Assembly: GCA_964442905.1 (NCBI GenBank)
Contig: CAYUBD010000020.1
Span: forward strand, 1-17,471
DNA length: 17,471 nt
Direction of reading: 5' to 3'
From: JAFGFG01 sp964442905
Lineage (GTDB): Archaea > Aenigmatarchaeota > Aenigmatarchaeia > QMZP01 > JAFGSV01
A model generated the notes under the pieces. That model ran no database searches, was not told the DNA's origin, and worked only from the letters and a program-made list of their open reading frames with translations. Position numbers and translations under genes: made by a program. Positions 6,480 through 13,645 of the stretch are shown here, piece after piece. Each line of letters begins with the position of its first letter. Within the stretch, counting starts at the first letter, position 1.

Positions 6480-8315
6480 TCAGCCCGTGTCGGACCATGG
6501 TATGTCGCCGATGCCTGGCTGCTGCGGTGAAGCTTCGGGCACGGGCTTCTTTTTTGTCCTGCTCTTGACGAACATGAATCCTAGCACAACGAAGAGCGCG
6601 GTCCCGAATATGAAGGCCAGCATCAATCCCCAGTCAGGACCTTCATTTTGTTTCTCCGATTCTTCGGTCACGTATATGATGGTGGGCCCGATGTCTACTG
6701 CTTCATCCATATAGCCTGCTGCGCTCTTATCTTCGAATATGATAGTGCTCTCCTCCAGCGACACGCACGCGCTGCCCTCGCAGCCATACTCGCATGCAAC
6801 GAAGGTCGCTTCCCCTTTGACGCCGCTTATGCACGTACTCTCTATGACGCCGCATTGCTCCGTGTCGCCTTCGTAGCTGACGCAGGAAACGTAAGGCTCA
6901 GCTCCGGTATCGCTGATTTTCCTCCCGCATGTATCAGCAGCGCCGCTTATTGAGCTGTCCATTTCCGTATCCACGACAAGACATTCCGGTTCAGGTTCGG
7001 CCTCAACACACAGCCCATCATCGCACTCATATCCTTCTTCGCATTGTCCGCAGTTCCCTCCACATCCATCTGATCCACAGGACATCTCTGAGCATGAAGG
7101 CGTGCAGCTAGGACTAGACAGACAGGCACCATTAGAGCACCCATTCGGACACGGCTTGAGTATAAGCGCGTTGATCAGCCTGCCGTTGATTACCACGCAA
7201 TAATACTCGTATATACCGCATTCATCACCTGCCGCACAGTATGCCGCGGGACCTACGTCATTGCCGTTCACTTTTGTGAAGTCATAGCAAACGTCCGTGC
7301 TGTTCGTAACGACACCCGTTTCGATATCCGTCCAAAGGATGGACCCCGCGGTCTGCGTATCTATGCCATCATCCGAATCCTGGCAGAGTGTGACAATGTT
7401 GTCTGCAGAAGGAACGCAGGAGTCCCCTTCTATCAGGTAGCCTGAATTGCATGATTGTGGATTGCATGCATCATACCACATCCAGACACCGCCGGAGGGA
7501 AGCAACTTGCAGTAGCCTGACTGCGAGCCGACACCATTAGCAATGGAGCAGGGCTGCGTGTTGTTGTAGCAGACACCACTGCACAGAGTCTGGCTGGCTC
7601 CGCATCCAGTTGGGCCATTGTCGGTAACGCTGTCCGGCAAGCACTCCCCATGCTCGCAGCCGTTGCTACAGTAACCTCCGGAGTCCCATTCAAGGCATGA
7701 ATCGTCGTTATAGTCGCCGCATGTCTTCATGTAACTCCCAGAGCACTGCGTCTGCCCCTCGTAGTTGCACTCCATCAAGCATGTCTGGCTGCCCGGCAGG
7801 CACGCGCCCTCGCTGCAACCTGCTGAACAGCGCACTCCAGCCCACATCAGCATGTCTCCGCTGCAGTAGGCTTCGCTCAGGTCGGTAGTGCTGTCGCTGT
7901 TACAGGAATCATACACATTGTATCCATTGTAAATAACATACCCGCGGACTTCCGGCGTGATGCCACCGTCGGAATCCGTGCAGTCTGGCAAGGGGCCGGC
8001 TTGGCATTCGCCATTCTCACAGCCGTTGGTGCAATATTGTCCCAAGTTCCACTGGAGGCACCCGCCATAATCTCCACACGTCCTCGCATAATTCCCAAAG
8101 CACATCTTCTCACCATCTGACTCGCATCCGTTTGTACTGCATGGTGCGACAACAAATCCTGTCACGCTTCCATGACCCGAAAACAGCCTTGAAAAGAAAT
8201 CAACAATCCCGTCGAGCGGGTTCCAGGAACCGTCACCCTCTGCCGCCACAACGTACGATGTAGTCAGAAGTATTACACAAGCCACCATGCCGGCATCTCT
8301 GGCGCGCATTTGCAT
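6480..8315 (-). CDS. Cysteine-rich, membrane-anchored surface protein with repeated modules
   Basis: A 611-residue protein with an N-terminal signal peptide (about 1-25, ending YVVAAEG), a long ectodomain, one C-terminal transmembrane segment (about 563-583), and a basic then proline-rich cytoplasmic tail. The ectodomain has 54 cysteines. Modules are repeated: type A, CGDY...CLxW...YCxNGCExGEC, at 72-104 and 191-225; type B, CxDSDxGI...AYC...C...GAC, at 112-172 and 311-398, with a weaker third copy about 445-517; an IANGxGSQ...W..C.PQSCNSGY module at 238-300; and a CGSDGCGGNCGQC module at 404-436. Such disulphide-rich mosaics are common in DPANN surface proteins, where adhesion is suspected but not shown. 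It stands alone; TATA-like blocks near 8330-8350 imply a very short leader. Confidence 0.85.
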   Translation of the reverse strand: MQMRARDAGMVACVILLTTSYVVAAEGDGSWNPLDGIVDFFSRLFSGHGSVTGFVVAPCSTNGCESDGEKMCFGNYARTCGDYGGCLQWNLGQYCTNGCENGECQAGPLPDCTDSDGGITPEVRGYVIYNGYNVYDSCNSDSTTDLSEAYCSGDMLMWAGVRCSAGCSEGACLPGSQTCLMECNYEGQTQCSGSYMKTCGDYNDDSCLEWDSGGYCSNGCEHGECLPDSVTDNGPTGCGASQTLCSGVCYNNTQPCSIANGVGSQSGYCKLLPSGGVWMWYDACNPQSCNSGYLIEGDSCVPSADNIVTLCQDSDDGIDTQTAGSILWTDIETGVVTNSTDVCYDFTKVNGNDVGPAAYCAAGDECGIYEYYCVVINGRLINALILKPCPNGCSNGACLSSPSCTPSCSEMSCGSDGCGGNCGQCEEGYECDDGLCVEAEPEPECLVVDTEMDSSISGAADTCGRKISDTGAEPYVSCVSYEGDTEQCGVIESTCISGVKGEATFVACEYGCEGSACVSLEESTIIFEDKSAAGYMDEAVDIGPTIIYVTEESEKQNEGPDWGLMLAFIFGTALFVVLGFMFVKSRTKKKPVPEASPQQPGIGDIPWSDTG

Positions 8316-8423
8316 GTTTATTAATTGATATATACGTTTATATTATTAAAAAATCAAAACCGCGCCAACGTATTTAAGTTGCTGCTATTATTTAATATTC
8401 TATCCACAAAATGAAGTGTACTT
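8316..8423. promoter_or_regulatory. Divergent promoter region, surface protein and por operon
   Basis: A 108-base AT-rich gap. For the minus gene the block around 8336-8350 (TTTATATTATT on the plus strand) is about 28 bases from its ATG. For porG, ATTATTTAATATTC (about 8387-8400) is centred some 30 bases before the ATG; a second TATA-like block TATTTAAG is at 8371-8378. No clear ribosome binding site precedes porG. Confidence 0.5.
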
Positions 8424-8981
8424 ATGTTCGAGATAAGGATTCACGGCCGCGGAGGGCAGGGCGCAAAATCGGCTTCACAGCTTATCGTTGAGGCAGCGCT
8501 CGACCAGGGGAAGCAGATACAGGCATTCCCGGAATACGGGCCTGAGAGGACGGGCGCGCCAATGAAAACCTATGCCAGGATATCTGACACGCCGATAGCC
8601 ACTTACGAGCCGGTTCTTGAGCCCGATACTGTTCTGGTGATAGACCCGACTCTGATAGGACAGGTCGATGTGACACAGGGATTGCGGAAGGACAGCATAC
8701 TCATAGTTAACACAGTTGAGAGCCCGGCTGGCATAAGAAAGAAGACAGGATTCTCCGGGAGGATATACACCATTGATGCAACCGGCATTTCGATAGACCT
8801 TCTCGGAAGGAACGTGCCGAACACACCCATGATAGGTGCTCTCATAAAGGCAACAGGCATCATCGAGATGAAGTACATCGAGAAGAGGGTGGAAGGGATG
8901 TTCCTGAAGAAGATTGGAATCGAGAAGACACAGGCCAACATCAATGCCATCAAAAGAGCATATGACGAGGTAAAGGAATGA
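8424..8981 (+). CDS. porG: 2-oxoacid:ferredoxin oxidoreductase, gamma subunit
   Basis: A 185-residue protein with the gamma-domain start IRIHGRGGQGAKSASQLI, the glycine loop that is diagnostic for this subunit, followed by FPEYGPERTGAPMKTYARIS (about 35-54) and the conserved GRNVPNTPMIGALIKATG segment. It is the first gene of a gamma-delta-alpha-beta operon encoding the four-subunit enzyme that oxidises pyruvate or a related 2-oxoacid to an acyl-CoA and passes electrons to ferredoxin. The gene order and separate subunits match archaeal POR/VOR enzymes. The stop overlaps the porD start by four bases (ATGA), so translation is coupled. Whether pyruvate or a branched 2-oxoacid is the substrate cannot be told from this subunit. 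Confidence 0.93.
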   Translation: MFEIRIHGRGGQGAKSASQLIVEAALDQGKQIQAFPEYGPERTGAPMKTYARISDTPIATYEPVLEPDTVLVIDPTLIGQVDVTQGLRKDSILIVNTVESPAGIRKKTGFSGRIYTIDATGISIDLLGRNVPNTPMIGALIKATGIIEMKYIEKRVEGMFLKKIGIEKTQANINAIKRAYDEVKE

Positions 8982-9304
8982 GCAGGGAAAAATACCCGAC
9001 AAAGGAAAGCCTTGGGAAGAAGGTTGGATGGAAAGAGATACCGATAGGTGGTCTCATAACCAAAGCGGCTTCAGCGCTTGACAACAAGACAGGTTCATGG
9101 AGAGCATTCAGGCCAGTCATAGATGAAAGCAAGTGCATAAACTGCTCTTTATGCGTAACGCATTGCCCGGACAATGCAGTGCATTTCAAGGACGGAAAGA
9201 GGAGCCCGATAGACCTTGACTACTGCAAGGGCTGTGGCATCTGTGCAAGCGTCTGCCCGGTCAAATGCATAAAGATGGAAGAGGAGACAAAATTCAAGAA
9301 GTGA
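8978..9304 (+). CDS. porD: 2-oxoacid:ferredoxin oxidoreductase, delta subunit (2 x [4Fe-4S])
   Basis: A 108-residue ferredoxin-type subunit. Two complete C-x2-C-x2-C-x3-C-P motifs bind [4Fe-4S] clusters: C53, C56, C59, C63 and C83, C86, C89, C93. The N-terminal 45 residues (GWKEIPIGGLITKAAS...TGSWRAFRPVID) are the usual lead that docks the subunit on the alpha/beta core. It relays electrons from the cluster in the beta subunit to free ferredoxin. It overlaps porG by ATGA, and its TGA stop shares one base with the porA ATG (TGATG), so all are translated in sequence. Confidence 0.94.
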   Translation: MSREKYPTKESLGKKVGWKEIPIGGLITKAASALDNKTGSWRAFRPVIDESKCINCSLCVTHCPDNAVHFKDGKRSPIDLDYCKGCGICASVCPVKCIKMEEETKFKK

Positions 9305-10497
9305 TGATAATGACAGCGAAAGGAAAGATACTGCCACTGACAGGAAATTATGCCATAGCTGAGGCGATGCGCCAGATAAATCCGGACGTCGTGGCTGCAT
9401 ATCCCATAACTCCCCAGACATCGATAGTCGAGACATACTCGAAGTTCGCGAACAACGGAAAAGTTGACACCGAGATGGTAAGGGTGGAGTCGGAGCATTC
9501 CGCAATGTCTGCATGCGTGGGCGCTTCAATGGCAGGCGCAAGGACGATGACTGCCACTTGTTCGGCAGGGTTGGCCCTCATGTGGGAAATAGTCGGCGTG
9601 GCTTCCGGTCTCAGATGCCCGATTGTCATGCCTGTCGCTAACAGGGCAATATCAGCTCCTATCAATATTCACTGCGACCACTCGGACAGCATGGGTGCAC
9701 GCGACCTTGGATGGATTCAGATTTACAATGAGACTGCACAGGAGGCTTACGAGAATATGTTCCTTGCACTGAAGCTGGCAGAGCACAATGATATACAGCT
9801 TCCTGTCATGGTATGCGAAGACGGATTCATCACGTCACATTGTGTTCAGAACGTCAAGATATATGATGATGATGTAATGAAGAAGTTCGTAGGCGGGGAC
9901 AGAAAGCCGGAACATGCGCTTCTTGACCTGAAGAACCCCATAACAGTAGGCGCGATTGAACTTCAGGATTACTTCTTCGAGACCAAGAGGCAGCAGCAGG
10001 ATGCAATGGAGAATGTGCCTAAAGTCTATCTGGAGATTGGAAAAGAACTTTCCAAATTGACTGGTAATGATTACGGATTCTTTGAAAAATATAAGATGGA
10101 AGACGCCGATGCGGTGTTAGTAACAATGAGTTCAGCCGCAGGAACTACACGGGCGGTTGTGGACAGAATGAGAGCTGACGGCAAGAAGGTCGGCCTCCTT
10201 CGGATAAGGTTATTCAGACCGTTCCCATTCAAGGAAGTGGCAAAGGCACTTGGCAAGGCGAAGAACGTGGCTGTTCTTGACAGGTCAATGTCATTCGGTG
10301 CGCATGCTCCTCTTTACAGTGAGATAATGAATGCCATTTACCCGATGGCGAAGAAGCCAGGACTTCAAAGCTACACATTCGGACTTGGGGGCAGGGACCT
10401 TCTTGAAAGTCATGTCGAGCATGTCTACAATGAGATGCTTGCAGGCAAAGTAACTGATGAGAAGAAGTATCTCGGCCTTAGGGAGGAGACAATATGA
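9304..10497 (+). CDS. porA: 2-oxoacid:ferredoxin oxidoreductase, alpha subunit
   Basis: A 397-residue subunit with the hallmark opening GNYAIAEAMRQINPDVVAAYPITPQTSIVE (about 13-42), which carries the YPITP motif of the pyrimidine-binding domain, then VRVESEHSAMSACVGASMAGARTMTATCSAGLALM (the E-x-E-H-x-A region). The C-terminal half has the domain II Rossmann-like fold (DADAVLVTMSSAAGTTRAVVDRMRADGKKVGLLRIRLFRPFP). The frame is open to 9265, but those codons lie inside porD; I choose the ATG at 9304, which overlaps the porD stop as TGATG. An ATG at 9310 is nearly as good. Together with porB it forms the thiamine diphosphate active site. Confidence 0.94.
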   Translation: MIMTAKGKILPLTGNYAIAEAMRQINPDVVAAYPITPQTSIVETYSKFANNGKVDTEMVRVESEHSAMSACVGASMAGARTMTATCSAGLALMWEIVGVASGLRCPIVMPVANRAISAPINIHCDHSDSMGARDLGWIQIYNETAQEAYENMFLALKLAEHNDIQLPVMVCEDGFITSHCVQNVKIYDDDVMKKFVGGDRKPEHALLDLKNPITVGAIELQDYFFETKRQQQDAMENVPKVYLEIGKELSKLTGNDYGFFEKYKMEDADAVLVTMSSAAGTTRAVVDRMRADGKKVGLLRIRLFRPFPFKEVAKALGKAKNVAVLDRSMSFGAHAPLYSEIMNAIYPMAKKPGLQSYTFGLGGRDLLESHVEHVYNEMLAGKVTDEKKYLGLREETI

Positions 10498-11423
10498 ATC
10501 CTAAAGAATTAGCGCAGAATCTTTCAGACAATCCCAAGTTCACCTCAGGACACAGGATGTGCGGCGGATGCGCAGCACCGATTATAGTTAAGACGATACT
10601 TGCGGCAACTGACAAGCCGGTTGTTGCAGCAAATGCAACAGGATGCCTTGAAGTCGCAAGTACGATATATCCTTACAGCAGCTGGAATATCCCATGGATA
10701 CATTCCGCTTTTGAGAACGCACCTGCAACCATATCAGGCGTCATAGCCACATACGAAGCGCTGAAAAGGAAAGGTAAGATGAAGGATGATGTCAAGTTCA
10801 TCGCATTCGGCGGTGACGGCAGCAGCTATGACATAGGTATTCAGTCGCTTTCAGGAGCGCTTGAAAGGGGACATGATTTCGTTTACGTCTGCTACGACAA
10901 TGAGGGGTACATGAACACCGGCGGCCAGAGATCCGGAGCGACTCCGTATGGAGCGTCGGCGACCACCGACCCCGCCGGAAAGAAGAGGCCGGGAAAGCAG
11001 GAGTTCAAGAAAGATCTGGTGAAGATATGCGCCGCTCACAGTATACCTTACGTTGCCCAGGCTTCCGTGAGCAACCTCATGGACCTTTCGATGAAGGCTG
11101 AGAAGGCATTCAATGTGAAGGGACCCGCAGTTCTCGTTGTGCTTTCAACCTGCCCGACCTTATGGGGAACAATGCCAAAGGACACCATAGCACTTGCCAA
11201 GATGGCTGTCGACAGTTGTGCATGGCCGCTGTACGAGATAGAGAACGGTGAGTACAAGGTCAATTACAAGCCTGCGAAGAAGATACCGGTTGTTGATTTC
11301 ATGAAGCCGCAGCGAAGGTTCAAGCATCTCTTCATTCCTGGAAACGAACATGTCATCGAGAATGCCCAGAAACACATGGACGAAGAATGGGAAAAACTTC
11401 TGAAAATCGCCGGCGAAAAGTAA
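10494..11423 (+). CDS. porB: 2-oxoacid:ferredoxin oxidoreductase, beta subunit (TPP-binding)
   Basis: A 309-residue catalytic subunit. The thiamine diphosphate/Mg motif starts with G107-D108-G109 and ends around N136 in YDNEGYMNTGGQRS. Four cysteines at the positions that hold the proximal [4Fe-4S] cluster in POR are present: C23 and C26 (MCGGC), C51 (ATGCLEV) and C220 (STCPTLWG). The TPYGA segment after GGQRSGA, and the overall length, agree with pyruvate-type enzymes. It overlaps porA by ATGA and ends the operon; the stop is followed after one base by the stop of the convergent hydrolase gene, and no clear terminator is seen. Pyruvate is the likely substrate, by family resemblance. Confidence 0.94.
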   Translation: MNPKELAQNLSDNPKFTSGHRMCGGCAAPIIVKTILAATDKPVVAANATGCLEVASTIYPYSSWNIPWIHSAFENAPATISGVIATYEALKRKGKMKDDVKFIAFGGDGSSYDIGIQSLSGALERGHDFVYVCYDNEGYMNTGGQRSGATPYGASATTDPAGKKRPGKQEFKKDLVKICAAHSIPYVAQASVSNLMDLSMKAEKAFNVKGPAVLVVLSTCPTLWGTMPKDTIALAKMAVDSCAWPLYEIENGEYKVNYKPAKKIPVVDFMKPQRRFKHLFIPGNEHVIENAQKHMDEEWEKLLKIAGEK

Positions 11424-11424
11424 A

Positions 11425-12189
11425 TCATTTAGAATTTCTGAAAATGAATTCTGTTACCTCTTTTATCAACATCTTTTTGTGCTCTTCATTCGTGTATTTA
11501 TGATCACACCCTTCTATCACTTTAAGTCTGCAATTCTTTATGATTTTCGATAGCTTCTTGCTCTGTTCAATTGGTACAATATCATCAGAACTTCCATGAA
11601 CTATAAGAGTCGGCACTTCAATCTTTTTTGCCGCATTATACCCACTTAAGTTCTCAGCATCTTCAAAGAATGAGTAATTGAGTTTCTTTTTACCACCATC
11701 AGGCATCTGGTATATCATATAACCTTTTTCTTTCCACTCTTTCGGACTTATTCCAATCCTTTTGCAAATCATGCTGCCAATAGAATCCGAGACTGGTGAT
11801 TTTAATGCAAGTGTGTAAATATCATTTCTTTTTGATGCTGCAATCAAGCTTGCCATCCCACCAAAGCTTGAACCAAAAAGACCGATTTTTTCGTAACCTT
11901 TCTGTCTTAGGAACTCTACAGCTCTAATCACATCGTCGACCGCTTCTGATGTTGTTATATCTTCGAATTTGCCTTCACTTTCCCCATGGCCGAAGAAGTC
12001 GAATCTAAGTGTAGAAACCCCTTCTTCATTAAGCGTCTTCTCAAGCTCGAGATGTGTCCAACCTTCTTTAGTCCTACCAAAGCCATGACACAGAACTATT
12101 AATGGGACTTTTTTATCATCTTGTGCTGAAAGTATCCCACAGAGCTTTAGACCTTTGCTGTTTTCAAAGAAAACCTTCTGTTTTTCCAT
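11425..12189 (-). CDS. Alpha/beta hydrolase (serine esterase/lipase-like)
   Basis: A 254-residue soluble hydrolase. The nucleophile elbow is G106-S-S108-F-G110 (LFGSSFGG), with S108 the catalytic serine; the acid is D202 or D203 in VHGSSDDIVP, and the base is H230 in EGCDHKY. The oxyanion region is LCHGFGRTKEGW (about 33-44). The DFFGHGESEG segment (about 64-73) is typical of the family that includes acyl esterases and cinnamoyl-esterase-like enzymes. Substrate unknown. A minus-strand TATA centre lies 26 bases from the ATG, so the mRNA is probably leaderless. The gene is visibly AT-rich: in the sampled stretch 11821-11880 only 24 of 60 bases are G or C, against 33 of 60 in a metK stretch, which may mark recent acquisition. 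Confidence 0.88.
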   Translation of the reverse strand: MEKQKVFFENSKGLKLCGILSAQDDKKVPLIVLCHGFGRTKEGWTHLELEKTLNEEGVSTLRFDFFGHGESEGKFEDITTSEAVDDVIRAVEFLRQKGYEKIGLFGSSFGGMASLIAASKRNDIYTLALKSPVSDSIGSMICKRIGISPKEWKEKGYMIYQMPDGGKKKLNYSFFEDAENLSGYNAAKKIEVPTLIVHGSSDDIVPIEQSKKLSKIIKNCRLKVIEGCDHKYTNEEHKKMLIKEVTEFIFRNSK

Positions 12190-12208
12190 ATGTTATAAAT
12201 ACTTTTAG

Positions 12209-12220
12209 CGATAAATATAT
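12209..12220 (-). promoter_or_regulatory. TATA box of the hydrolase gene
   Basis: CGATAAATATAT on the plus strand reads as a TATA element in either direction. On the minus strand its centre is about 26 bases from the hydrolase ATG at 12189, fitting a leaderless start. On the plus strand it could start a transcript near 12240 with a leader of about 145 bases toward the gene at 12386. Confidence 0.5.
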
Positions 12221-12225
12221 TCCAT

Positions 12226-12356
12226 GAGCTTTGCTAACAACTCTTATTGGTATTTTTTTGAGTAATCGTTAGCATTGGCCCTAAGCTCACCACTTCTTCT
12301 TTCTGAACGGAACTGAAATCGAGTTTCTTGAAATTTTGAAAAATTTTTGGTGAGCT
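12226..12356 (+). promoter_or_regulatory. Intergenic region with competing inverted repeats
   Basis: The 196-base gap before the DAHP-synthase-like gene holds nested inverted repeats. GAGCTT-TGCTAAC (12226-12238) can pair with GTTAGCA (12268-12274) and AAGCTC (12282-12287). The same AAGCTC is part of AGCTCACC (12284-12291), which can pair with GGTGAGCT (12349-12356) just before the ribosome binding site. The two folds exclude each other in part, as in a leader switch. I know no riboswitch class that matches, and a promoter at about 12337-12350 (GAAAAATTTTTGG) would leave these elements untranscribed. Confidence 0.3.
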
Positions 12357-12385
12357 GAAGCTATAGAAAAATTGGAGGAAGCGTA

Positions 12386-13108
12386 ATGGATGAAAAAATG
12401 AATGTGAACGGCGGCGATGGGCAGGCGCTGCAGCTCATCGCAGGCCTCGATTGCGGACCCGGGGAATTAATGGAGTTCGCAAAAGTGGCAGCGGACACGG
12501 GAATGAACGCCCTGCGCGGCGAAGTGTACAAGGAGAAGAGGTCGGGGGAGCAGATGCTCGATCTCTGCGCCATGGAGGAGCTTGCCGAGGCCGGGCACGA
12601 GCTCGGGCTCCCTGTCATGGCACGCATAACGTCATACGGCGACATGGAAAGGGCGGCAAGGCTGCTCGATGTGATAGATATTCCTGCGTCTGACTGGAAG
12701 ATAGGGAAGCATCCGCAGGTTGCCGATTCTCTCATCATGATGAGTAACGGTGGCGGAAGAAGCTTTCTTATGAGCGCGCAGAAGCTTAAGCAGCACAGGA
12801 ACGGCTCAGGCGGGCTCCTGCTGTGCGAAAGCGTCGTGCTGACGCCTGCGTATGTGGGCAGGGAACTCGAGACGGACAATTTAGCCAAGGCCAGAGAATC
12901 TGGATTACCCCTCTACGTGGACATCTCCCCCTGCGGCAACAGCGACACGGCGGCATACATAGGCGGGGTCATGCGCACCGAATACGGTGCGAGGGGCCTG
13001 CTCGTGAATGTCTACGATGGAGGAGGACCCGGCGGGAGGGAAGGAATGCACGTCTCCGAGCTGGGGAAGTTCGTCACGGACCTGGACCGCTACCTTCGCT
13101 ACCGTTAG
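12386..13108 (+). CDS. Divergent DAHP-synthase-like TIM-barrel protein
   Basis: A 240-residue protein whose motifs line up in order with class I DAHP/KDO8P synthases, though it is shorter than most. IAGLDCG (18-24) stands where the family has AGPCS; RGEVYKEKRS (44-53) where it has RGGAFKPRTS; GLPVMAR (74-80) where it has GLPVVTE; LLLCES (144-149) where it has ILCERG; LPLYVDISPCGN (174-185) where it has LPVIVDPSH; GARGLLVNVYDGGG (201-214) where it has GADGLMIEVH; HVSELGKF (222-229) where it has SDGxQSL. The positions of the metal-binding His, Glu and Asp appear changed and the KRG motif is absent, so normal catalysis is doubtful. A strong GGAGG site lies seven bases before the ATG. Base composition is very GC-rich (41 of 60 in 12541-12600). 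Assignment is by motif reading only. Confidence 0.6.
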   Translation: MDEKMNVNGGDGQALQLIAGLDCGPGELMEFAKVAADTGMNALRGEVYKEKRSGEQMLDLCAMEELAEAGHELGLPVMARITSYGDMERAARLLDVIDIPASDWKIGKHPQVADSLIMMSNGGGRSFLMSAQKLKQHRNGSGGLLLCESVVLTPAYVGRELETDNLAKARESGLPLYVDISPCGNSDTAAYIGGVMRTEYGARGLLVNVYDGGGPGGREGMHVSELGKFVTDLDRYLRYR

Positions 13109-13639
13109 TCACCGTGCGTCGAGAAGGTTGAACTTCGTTATTATTCCCGTTATCTTCCCCTTCCGGCTCACGAGGACGGCCTGTCTCAGCCCGAGCAGGT
13201 CAGGAAGCATGCCTGCAGAATCATCCTCGCTTACCATAGGGAACGGTGCATCCATCATGTCCCTTACCTTTATGTAGGCCGGATTCTTCCCCATGTTCCT
13301 TATTATGGTAGATTCCGTGACAGCTCCCACGGCTGTGCCTTTTTCCATCACTGGCAATTGGGATATGTCGAAGTTCATCATGACGCTTATGGCCTTTTTG
13401 GCCGTGTCTCCTGGCTTAAGCGGAATGACTTTTCTGGACATTATGTCACCACACAGCACAACATTCTTTTTCTGCTGCAGTATCGTAAGGAGCTTGTTTA
13501 CAGTCGATAATCTGGGATTAACTCTTTCGGTTTCTATTTTTGCTATGTGGGCCTGGCTTATGCCTGCAAGCTGTGCCAGTTCGTTCTGCGAAAGCCCTGA
13601 TTTTTCCCTCAGAGTCTTAATATACTTTCCGGTTATCAT
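13109..13639 (-). CDS. HTH-XRE transcription regulator with two CBS domains
   Basis: A 176-residue regulator. An XRE/Cro-type helix-turn-helix occupies about 5-57 (IKTLREKSGLSQNELAQLAG, ISQAHIAKIETERVNPRLSTVNKL). Two CBS motifs follow: about 65-112 (DIMSRKVIPLKPGDTAKKAISVMM, ISQLPVMEKGTAVGAVTES) and about 125-175 (VRDMMDAPFPMVSEDD, QAVLVSRKGKITGIITKFNLL). CBS pairs bind adenosyl compounds such as AMP, ATP or SAM and would switch DNA binding. The gene is divergent from metK across 110 bases, so metK is an obvious candidate target (inference). A perfect palindrome covers its own start codon, which suggests autoregulation. The stop codon abuts that of the convergent DAHP-synthase-like gene. Confidence 0.9.
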   Translation of the reverse strand: MITGKYIKTLREKSGLSQNELAQLAGISQAHIAKIETERVNPRLSTVNKLLTILQQKKNVVLCGDIMSRKVIPLKPGDTAKKAISVMMNFDISQLPVMEKGTAVGAVTESTIIRNMGKNPAYIKVRDMMDAPFPMVSEDDSAGMLPDLLGLRQAVLVSRKGKITGIITKFNLLDAR

Positions 13640-13645
13640 ATAACC
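13631..13645. promoter_or_regulatory. Perfect 15-bp palindrome over the regulator's start codon
   Basis: GGTTAT-CAT-ATAACC has two perfect 6-bp arms around a 3-bp spacer, and the spacer is the complement of the ATG of the HTH-CBS gene. A dimeric XRE-type protein binding here would block its own leaderless or near-leaderless transcription. Being partly coding, it could also be chance. Confidence 0.45.

Noticed and set aside
9265..9303. An earlier ATG at 9265 for porA.
   Set aside because: It would overlap the iron-sulphur coding end of porD; the TGATG junction at 9302-9306 is the usual coupling in this operon.
12400..13130. Several long alternative frames on both strands across the GC-rich DAHP-synthase-like gene.
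   Set aside because: GC-rich DNA has few stops; the frames are low-complexity Arg/Ser-rich and only one frame has family motifs and a ribosome binding site.
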